A stretch of DNA of 64,000 nt, taken from positions 222,147 to 286,146 of the forward strand of contig JAAVJQ010000004.1 in assembly GCA_012038135.1 (NCBI GenBank), in the 5' to 3' direction. A program made the translations under genes and the position numbers. The stretch comes from Salinimicrobium nanhaiense. Lineage in GTDB: Bacteria; Bacteroidota; Bacteroidia; Flavobacteriales; Flavobacteriaceae. The notes below the pieces were generated by a model. That model did not search any database, was not told where the DNA came from, and saw nothing but the letters and a program-made list of their open reading frames with translations. Positions 58,703 through 64,000 of the stretch are shown here, piece after piece. The first letter of the stretch is position 1; each line of letters starts with the position of its first letter.

Positions 58703-59215
58703 TTACTGAAAAGCAATTAAATATCTAAGATTTTCCTTTTCGGAAACACTTAGTTCCTTTGAAGATAAAAGGTAAACCAGGATCATTTGTTGAAGCTCTG
58801 GATCTTTAAGATCAGAGATCTGGGAGAGCAGGATACTTTTGTCTTCCGGCAGATCCTGCTTGTAGTTCAAAAATCCTGGAGTCTCCGACTGTACTGTGAA
58901 TCTTAAGAATCTTAGCTCTACATTATCGGGATCGGACTCAATGGCTTCAGAAAAAAAGTCTTTGCCCCTATTGAAGTAGGAGATTTTTTTAAAAGGATTT
59001 CCCACATGCCTGGCCATCATCATCTGCGCCACCCCGTGATATCCATGCATTAGCGGATCTTCCTCTTTTGATTCTGCAGTGAACTTCAGGAGTTTTTCTG
59101 CTGCCTTCTCTTCTTCGGCGGCTTTTTTATAGAGGTTTCTCACTTCCGAAATTTCCGAATGTTGAGAAAAACCTGTCATAATGATAAAAACCGAACTCAA
59201 AATTAACTTCATCAA
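58703..59215 (-). CDS. Exported helical (TPR-like) protein in the carotenoid operon
   Basis: 170 residues with a signal peptide (MMKLILSSVFIIMTGFSQHS). The mature part is helical and reads like TPR or SEL1-type repeats (NLYKKAAEEEKAAEKLLKF, RGKDFFSEAIESDPDNVELRFL). No catalytic motif is seen. Its start overlaps the crtB stop by 4 nt and crtZ follows after 25 nt, so it is co-expressed with pigment synthesis. The position is typical for this kind of operon in Flavobacteriia, but no function is known to me. Confidence 0.82.
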   Translation of the reverse strand: MMKLILSSVFIIMTGFSQHSEISEVRNLYKKAAEEEKAAEKLLKFTAESKEEDPLMHGYHGVAQMMMARHVGNPFKKISYFNRGKDFFSEAIESDPDNVELRFLRFTVQSETPGFLNYKQDLPEDKSILLSQISDLKDPELQQMILVYLLSSKELSVSEKENLRYLIAFQ

Positions 59216-60048
59216 ACCATCCTCATTTTACATTCTACCAGACTGTTGATCATTAGTCCCACTTTTCGGCCGTTGTTGATCCTTATTCTGCCCGATAAAA
59301 TCCTTGTGGCGGGAAGTCTCTTGATCTTCTTGAACAGGGATTGATAATAAACATATGCCAAATATACACCGCCTTTTGAAGACGCAGGCAGCATTTTTAT
59401 TCCTTCCAGGGCGATCCTGAAATCTTCTTCGATCTCCTGTTCTATCTGCAATTTTGCTTCCTGTGAAAAATTCTCCAAATCCACACCGGGAAAATAAGTT
59501 CTTCCCAACACGTGGTAATCATCCTTAAGATCTCTTAAAAAATTCACTTTTTGGAAGGCTGCACCAAGTTTCATGGCGTAAGGTTTTAACTCCTCAAACT
59601 GTTGTTTGTCACCTTCAGTAAAAATGTGCAGGCACATTAAGCCAACCACTTCTGCAGAACCTAAGATATATTGCTGATATTTTTCATCATTATAATCCAC
59701 TTTTTGAAGGTCCATTTCCATGCTCGCCAAAAAGGTGTCGATAAGCTCCCGGTCGATCTCGTAATCATGCACCACCTGTTGAAATGAGTTAAGAATGGGA
59801 TTCGCAGAGATCTTTTGATCCAAAGCTTCATAGGTATCGTCCCTGAATTTCTTGAGCAGGTACTCCTGATCGTAACCCTCAAAACTATCCACTATCTCAT
59901 CGGCCACTCTCACGAACCCATAAACCGAATAAATGGGATCCCGCAACCTGTCATGCAGGAAATAAATCCCCAGGGAAAAGCTGGTGCTATAGGATTGGGT
60001 GGTAAGCTTGCTCACCTGCACCGATAGATTATCAAACAGTGACTTCAT
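59212..60048 (-). CDS. crtB: Phytoene/squalene synthase family protein (phytoene synthase)
   Basis: 278 residues. Joins two geranylgeranyl diphosphates to phytoene. The two acidic motifs are visible as RVADEIVDSFEG (DxxxD) and NFLRDLKDDYHVLGRTYFP (second DxxxD). YSTSFSLGIYFL near the N-terminus and GLMCLHIF support the isoprenyl-synthase fold. It overlaps crtI by 17 nt and the following small gene by 4 nt. Confidence 0.93.
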   Translation of the reverse strand: MKSLFDNLSVQVSKLTTQSYSTSFSLGIYFLHDRLRDPIYSVYGFVRVADEIVDSFEGYDQEYLLKKFRDDTYEALDQKISANPILNSFQQVVHDYEIDRELIDTFLASMEMDLQKVDYNDEKYQQYILGSAEVVGLMCLHIFTEGDKQQFEELKPYAMKLGAAFQKVNFLRDLKDDYHVLGRTYFPGVDLENFSQEAKLQIEQEIEEDFRIALEGIKMLPASSKGGVYLAYVYYQSLFKKIKRLPATRILSGRIRINNGRKVGLMINSLVECKMRMV

Positions 60049-61528
60049 ATTTTTTCTTTTTAAGTTCTTTTAAAACCTGCTCTGCTGCAATTTTTCCTGA
60101 AATTAAAGAAGGTGGCACCCCCGGTCCCGGAACAGTGAGTTGCCCCGCGTAAAAAAGGTTCTTCAGCTTCTTATTTCTTATGCTGGGTTTTAGGATCGCA
60201 GTTTGCTGCAGGGTGTTGGCAAGGCCGTAAGCATTTCCTTTATAGGAGTTATAATCTGAAATAAAGTCAGACACACAATAGCTCTTTTTATAGTCGATCT
60301 TGTGAGAAATACTTCTTTCAATTTGTTTTTCCAAACGCTTGATCATGATCTTGAAAAACTTCTCCCGGGTGGCTTCTTCATCTTTTAATCCCGGTGCCAG
60401 GGGCATTAATAGAAAAAGATTTTCATGACCTGCAGGCGCTACAGAAGCGTCTGTCCTGGAAGGGCAGCAAACGTAGAACAGTGGTTTTTTAGGCCATTGA
60501 GGTTCCTTATAAATTTCTACGGAATGATCGAACAGATCTTCATCAAAGAACAATGTATGGTGTTCCAGCTCAGGAATTTTTTCTGAAACTCCCAGATAAT
60601 AGATGAGGCTGGAGGGTGCAAAAATCTTTTTCTCCCAAAATTTTCCGTCATAATTCCGGAATTCCTGCGGAAGCAATTTCTCCTCCACATGTTGATAATC
60701 TGCCGCAGCAACAACGGCATCAAAGGAGATCTCCTCATTATTTACTTGGATTCCTCTTATTGATTTGCCTGAAGTTAAGATCACCTGCACCGGTGCATCA
60801 TAGTGCAGGCTTACCCCCTGTTTTTCTGCCACTTTTACCATAGCGGTGATCACACTTCCAAAGCCGCCCTGGGGATACCAGGTGCCAAGTTTGAGTCCGG
60901 CATAATTCATTAGGCTATACAGCGCCGGAGTGTCCTGTGGCATAGCTCCTAAAAACAGGACAGGAAACTCTATAAGAGCAATTAACTTTGGATTGGAAAA
61001 ATATTTTCGTACATGCTTGCTGAAAGATGAAAAGACCTGTAGCCTTAGTGCACCTTTGATAAGATCAATGTCCATGAATTCCCCTATAGAAATTCCAGGC
61101 ATATATACCAGCCTTTCCATCCCCTGCTCGTATTTATACTGTGCCTCTTCCATGAACTTATCCAGTTTTGCAGCACTACCGGCTTCGGTCTCTTCAAAAA
61201 GCTTCCGAAGTTCACCATAGTTTTCGGGGATGCTCATTTTTTCATTTCCGGGGAAAACCACTTCAAAAGAGGGATCCAGAAGGTCAAGTTGATAAAGTTC
61301 AGAAACACTGAAGCCAAAATCTCCGAAGAATTTTTCAAAAACACCGGGCATCCAGTACCAGCTGGGTCCCATATCAAAAGCGTATCCCTCTGGAGTGTGT
61401 AATTGCCTGGCCCGGCCACCTGGCGTACTATTCTTTTCAAAAACATGCACCTCATGTCCTGCGGCCCCTAAATATGCTGCTGCACTTAAACCAGAAAATC
61501 CTGCGCCTATAACTGCTATCTTAGACAT
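60032..61528 (-). CDS. crtI: Phytoene desaturase
   Basis: 498 residues from MSKIAVIGAGFSG; a longer in-frame start would overlap the regulator gene. The FAD-binding dinucleotide motif is AVIGAGFSGLSAAAYLGAAGH (5-25) and the C-terminal signature is LFYAGQLTVPGPGVPPSLIS, both typical of CrtI. It converts phytoene to lycopene in four desaturations. It starts one base after the stop region of the regulator and overlaps crtB by 17 nt. Confidence 0.95.
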   Translation of the reverse strand: MSKIAVIGAGFSGLSAAAYLGAAGHEVHVFEKNSTPGGRARQLHTPEGYAFDMGPSWYWMPGVFEKFFGDFGFSVSELYQLDLLDPSFEVVFPGNEKMSIPENYGELRKLFEETEAGSAAKLDKFMEEAQYKYEQGMERLVYMPGISIGEFMDIDLIKGALRLQVFSSFSKHVRKYFSNPKLIALIEFPVLFLGAMPQDTPALYSLMNYAGLKLGTWYPQGGFGSVITAMVKVAEKQGVSLHYDAPVQVILTSGKSIRGIQVNNEEISFDAVVAAADYQHVEEKLLPQEFRNYDGKFWEKKIFAPSSLIYYLGVSEKIPELEHHTLFFDEDLFDHSVEIYKEPQWPKKPLFYVCCPSRTDASVAPAGHENLFLLMPLAPGLKDEEATREKFFKIMIKRLEKQIERSISHKIDYKKSYCVSDFISDYNSYKGNAYGLANTLQQTAILKPSIRNKKLKNLFYAGQLTVPGPGVPPSLISGKIAAEQVLKELKKKKYEVTV

Positions 61529-61529
61529 A

Positions 61530-62426
61530 TTAACTTCTATAAGTTTGTTCCAACTCCTCATCAAGGTCTCTTACAGAAGCAATATGAAGTATGGATTTAT
61601 TCTCTATTGGCTCAATAGCTTTAATTGCTCTTCCTGTGACAAGAATTTTTGTTTTATCCACTACGGCCGCAAGTTCCTCCAGGTAATTTTTTATATTTTC
61701 AGAAAGATCATTCCTTACCATAAAGACAAGTAAATATTGAATATCAACTTCTTCAAGGGCATGTACGACAGAGCTTAGGGGCACATTCGCCCCCAGGTAG
61801 ATCACTCTCTTTCCTTTACTTCTCAAATAATAATTGGAGAACAACAAGCCTAACTCGTGAAATTCATCTTCGGGCAGAAAGAGCAGCCAGGTTTCTTTTT
61901 CGGCTTTTTCCACGGGATGTGAATCAATAGCGGTAGAGATCTTTTGTCTTAATAGATTGGAAATGTAATGTTCATGTGCGGGGGGAATTTCGTCTGCAGA
62001 CCACATGAGGCCAATTCTGTTGAGCAACGGGTGGATAACTTCAACGTAAGTTTTTAGCATTCCAAACCTAAGAAGACAGTGAGAAAATATCTTTTCGAAG
62101 TTGAACTCATCAAAGTTCATCCCGGCAGAGATCAATTGATTTACGAAGTAGGCATAATCCTTATTTTCGGCAGCGCTTTCACTATGCTCCCTTATCATTT
62201 CGAAAAGTTCCTCATCACTCATAGCTCCAAGACGGGAAAGTTTTACTCCCGTTCCCGAAAGACTGACAATGTTTAGGAGCCTTCGCAACTGTGTTCCATC
62301 GTAGTAACGGGTATTCCCCTTAGAACGATGCGGAGTAAGGGCATGATATCGCTGCTCCCATATACGAATAGTATGAGGTTTGATCCCTGAAAACTGCGAA
62401 AGCTGACTTATAGTAAAGTTATCCAC
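61530..62426 (-). CDS. MerR-type regulator with cobalamin-binding domain (CarH/LitR-like)
   Basis: 298 residues. The N-terminal MerR winged helix is FTISQLSQFSGIKPHTIRIWEQRY. The central four-helix domain carries W142 and, nine residues later, E152-H153 (WSADEIPPAHEH), matching the W-X9-EH motif of CarH light sensors. The C-terminal Rossmann domain has E188-x-H190-x-x-G193 (EFHELG), the adenosylcobalamin-ligand motif, and YLGANVP. Such proteins hold carotenoid and photolyase genes off in the dark and release them when light breaks the Co-C bond. It is the first gene of the carotenoid operon. Confidence 0.92.
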   Translation of the reverse strand: MDNFTISQLSQFSGIKPHTIRIWEQRYHALTPHRSKGNTRYYDGTQLRRLLNIVSLSGTGVKLSRLGAMSDEELFEMIREHSESAAENKDYAYFVNQLISAGMNFDEFNFEKIFSHCLLRFGMLKTYVEVIHPLLNRIGLMWSADEIPPAHEHYISNLLRQKISTAIDSHPVEKAEKETWLLFLPEDEFHELGLLFSNYYLRSKGKRVIYLGANVPLSSVVHALEEVDIQYLLVFMVRNDLSENIKNYLEELAAVVDKTKILVTGRAIKAIEPIENKSILHIASVRDLDEELEQTYRS

Positions 62427-62444
62427 TGTTTAAAATAATTTCTA

Positions 62445-62452
62445 CAAATTTA
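62445..62452 (-). promoter_or_regulatory. -7 box TAAATTTG of the carotenoid operon
   Basis: Exact TAnnTTTG on the minus strand, 18 nt before the regulator ATG. No TTG at the ideal distance; an activator- or repressor-controlled promoter is possible. Confidence 0.4.
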
Positions 62453-62635
62453 AACAATAAAAGCTTTGAAAAAAGTTAATTTCAAACTAATATTGCTCAA
62501 CTTTTTTAAAGTATTAATTCTCAAAAAATTGGAAAACAATTAAATATAAGAAATTAAACAAATGAAAAGAGTAAGGAAGGCTGAGTTTAATTTTCAAATT
62601 TGAAGTTAGACAACAGCAAATTTCACCTGATTAAG

Positions 62636-62643
62636 TATCTTTG
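62636..62643 (+). promoter_or_regulatory. -7 box TATCTTTG of the DUF6095 gene
   Basis: Exact TAnnTTTG 6 nt before the ATG at 62650, suggesting a leaderless transcript. Confidence 0.5.
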
Positions 62644-62649
62644 ATACCC

Positions 62650-62871
62650 ATGAAACACACCAACAAAGACATGTTGTTCAAAGGGATGAAATACCTGGCA
62701 GGTGCTTTACCACTTTCCTTTATTGGCCCGGTTGTTCTCTTTAGTTCCTTTAAGAATCAGGAGAACGTTTGGTTCATTCCGGTGATGATCTTTGCCCTGT
62801 TAGCAATGGTTGCCGCTGTTTTTCTAATGTTTAAGGGAATAAGTACTGTGATGAAAGCCTTATTCGATTAG
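62650..62871 (+). CDS. DUF6095 family small membrane protein
   Basis: 73 residues starting MKHTNKDMLFKGMKYLAGALPL. Two transmembrane helices (YLAGALPLSFIGPVVLFSSF and WFIPVMIFALLAMVAAVFLMF) are joined by a short KNQEN loop. It matches the small DUF6095 family of Flavobacteriia; function unknown. A -7 box immediately precedes the start codon, so the ATG at 62650 is favoured over the upstream in-frame codon. Confidence 0.85.
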   Translation: MKHTNKDMLFKGMKYLAGALPLSFIGPVVLFSSFKNQENVWFIPVMIFALLAMVAAVFLMFKGISTVMKALFD

Positions 62872-63110
62872 GTGCCAAAAATGGCATCTTGATCTTTCAG
62901 CAGCTGCGCAGGACCTGCAAGAGGGTAATCACTGGAGATATCGAAAGACTAAATATCTCCCGGCACTTCTGTAACGGCACGAATTACAAATCCGCGCCAG
63001 CGGAAGTCTTTCTTAAATTTACTCCCCTAACCCTGTCAGCGGTTACAAACCCTGACAGGGTTTTTCAAGATCCAAAGTTCGTAGTTTAAAAGAGGCATCT
63101 GTAGAAACCG

Positions 63111-63163
63111 GACCCTCCCCGTCCTCCGCATGGCGGACTTCCCCTCCCTGAGAGGGAGGGGAG
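63111..63163 (+). repeat. 53-nt repeat core, copy 1
   Basis: Begins GACCCTCCCCGTCC and ends GAGAGGGAGGGGAG. Internal dyads TCCGCATGGCGGA and CCCCTCCCTGAGAGGGAGGGG form two hairpins. Confidence 0.9.
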
Positions 63164-63260
63164 CTGACATCCGTGATTTCATTTGACTTTTGAGGAATCT
63201 TGCCCCGGCCCGGATTGCAATTCTGCGCCAGCGGTGTCTACGGAAGTTTCTCGTTTAGGG

Positions 63261-63314
63261 CTCCCCTCCTTTCTGAGGAGGGGTGGATCCGCCGGGAGGC
63301 GGAGACGGGGTGGT
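63261..63314 (-). repeat. Variant repeat core in opposite orientation
   Basis: On the minus strand it runs from ACCACCCCGTCTCCGCC to GAAAGGAGGGGAG, parallel to the 53-nt cores but diverged; its CCCCTCC...GGAGGGG hairpin is closest to the one inside purL. Confidence 0.7.
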
Positions 63315-63443
63315 GCGTCACCGATTTTTATTTAAGGAAAGAATATTAAGCTTACAACTGAGCAAACCTGTCAGCGGTTATAGATCCTGACAGGGTTTTT
63401 CGCGATCAAGTTCGTAGTTTAAGAGAAACATTTGTAGAAACCA

Positions 63444-63496
63444 GACCCTCCCCGTCCGCCGCATGGCGGACTTCCCCTCCCTGAGAGGGAGGGGAG
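63444..63496 (+). repeat. 53-nt repeat core, copy 2
   Basis: Differs from copy 1 at a single base (GTCCGCC instead of GTCCTCC), restoring a longer GTCCGCC-GCAT-GGCGGAC dyad. Confidence 0.9.
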
Positions 63497-63566
63497 TTGA
63501 CATCTGTGACTTCATTAGACTTTTGGGGAATATTGCCCCGGCACAAATTACAAATCCGCGCCAGCA

Positions 63567-63619
63567 GACCCTCCCCGTCCTCCGCATGGCGGACTTCCCC
63601 TCCCTGAGAGGGAGGGGAG
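63567..63619 (+). repeat. 53-nt repeat core, copy 3
   Basis: Identical to copy 1; it directly follows the REP-like end of the second unit. Confidence 0.9.
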
Positions 63620-63654
63620 CTGGCAGTAGTAATTTCATTTGACTTAAGCGCATA

Positions 63655-63688
63655 AAAAAAGCCTCAACATTGCTGTTGAGGCTTCTAA
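63655..63688. terminator. Terminator-like hairpin GCCTCAACA/TGTTGAGGC
   Basis: A nine-base perfect stem with TTGC loop, A run on the left. On the minus strand it is a second strong hairpin about 190 nt beyond the 5S terminator. Confidence 0.7.
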
Positions 63689-63839
63689 AGAAAGGCGGCG
63701 ATCCTTCGACAACGCTCAGGACAGGCTCCCAATGACCACCTTTAAAGACAAGCCTGCAGGGCGCAGGCTTTAAAAAAGTGGGAATTAATCCCGAGAGCCT
63801 TAGCGACTCGGGGCTCTCCTGGTTCAAAACTGTTGTAAC

Positions 63840-63873
63840 AAAAAAAGCACCTATCTTTCGATAAGTGCTTTTG
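63840..63873 (-). terminator. Terminator of the rRNA operon
   Basis: GCACTTATC-GAAA-GATAGGTGC on the minus strand (one mismatch) followed by a U run, immediately behind the 5S gene. Confidence 0.85.
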
Positions 63874-63879
63874 AAAAAA

Positions 63880-63988
<109 letters not shown>

Positions 63989-64000
63989 CTTTAGTACGGC

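Larger units (their letters stand above)
62930..63653. repeat. Decayed tandem array of compound palindromic repeats
   Basis: No gene is supported in 62872-63877. A unit of about 200 nt can be read: a CCTGTCAG...CTGACAGG hairpin with T run (63031-63065 and 63367-63400), a spacer sharing GTTCGTAGTTTAA and TGTAGAAACC, a 53-nt core, a spacer with TTCATT(T/A)GACTTTTG, and a REP-like end around AATCCGCGCCAGC. Two nearly complete units, one partial unit (from 63567) and the tail of another (62975-62995) are present, plus an inverted variant between them. Confidence 0.75.

Noticed and set aside
62930..63653. CRISPR-like regularity
   Set aside because: The repeats are palindromic cores in long, themselves repeated spacers, not unique 30-40 nt spacers; no cas genes are present.
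63378..63827. 149-codon open frame on the minus strand
   Set aside because: It translates the palindromic repeat cores and other repeats (GCGG/GAGGGAG pieces give LPLREGKSAMRRTGR twice), with no domain; it is repeat-derived.
63690..63840. tRNA gene next to the 5S gene
   Set aside because: Several hairpins are present (around GCCTGCAGGGCGCAGGC and CCCGAGAGCC...GGCTCTC), but no T-loop GGTTCRA pairing or acceptor stem is found.

Overview
The window looks like a chromosomal segment of a marine or halotolerant member of the Flavobacteriaceae (Bacteroidota; the gene content resembles the Gramella/Salegentibacter type). Three things support this. Several genes have TAnnTTTG-type -7 boxes, some with TTG about 19 nt upstream. 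Many lipoproteins and families are typical of the phylum (DUF4199, DUF4136, DUF4129, DUF4350, DUF6095, type B L31). The base composition is moderately AT-rich. No phage, plasmid or CRISPR locus was seen. One rRNA locus enters at the right edge (5S, minus strand).

Layout. 0-6 kb: partial sugar nucleotidyltransferase-like gene, L31, a four-helix membrane protein, a GT2 glycosyltransferase, phosphohexomutase and an MsbA-like ABC exporter. 6.4-8 kb: sigma factor, single-span partner and Spy-like periplasmic protein. 8-21.6 kb: YCF48-like lipoprotein, RsmB-like methyltransferase, PurL, DUF4136 lipoprotein, class III aminotransferase, acyl-CoA synthetase and a carbohydrate-linked trio (SGNH esterase, aldo/keto reductase, SMP-30). 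21.7-29.7 kb: ManA, then a MarR-regulated beta-oxidation operon in the order HAD/ECH, thiolase, acyl-CoA dehydrogenase (fadNAE order), interrupted by two S23-like four-helix-bundle genes. 29.8-43.5 kb: osmotic and oxidative stress genes (MscS, GH15, fused OtsAB, YtxH, PRC-barrel protein, OsmC fusion, Cu/Zn SOD, carbonic anhydrase) together with M28 peptidase, App1 and lipid kinase. 43.5-48.5 kb: NDH-2, a second sigma factor with a membrane partner, PlsC, Nudix and cyclophilin. 48.5-55.3 kb: an RDD / SpoIIM / DUF4129 / DUF4350 / MoxR / DUF58 envelope cluster. 55.4-62.4 kb: a tightly overlapped minus-strand operon with a CarH/LitR-type B12-MerR regulator, crtI, crtB, a small exported protein, crtZ, a lycopene cyclase, a TspO-like protein and photolyase. 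This is probably a light-response unit making zeaxanthin-type carotenoids and repairing UV damage. 62.9-63.65 kb: a decayed tandem array of compound palindromic repeats before the 5S gene.

The most unusual signal is a family of degenerate 7-nt-period arrays. Two pairs bracket the two S23-like genes as imperfect inverted repeats, with gene start or stop codons inside the arrays. At least three further gene-free arrays lie elsewhere (about 5.97, 46.1 and 55.3 kb), and four times an array abuts or supplies the stop codon of a neighbouring housekeeping gene. At 55.3 kb the array also retains a 14-nt match to the 3' end of one S23-like gene. I read this as a candidate mobile cassette family leaving scars, which is inference. 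A second unusual signal is a palindromic extragenic-type repeat inside the purL reading frame. All functions are judged by reading the sequence; no database search was possible.
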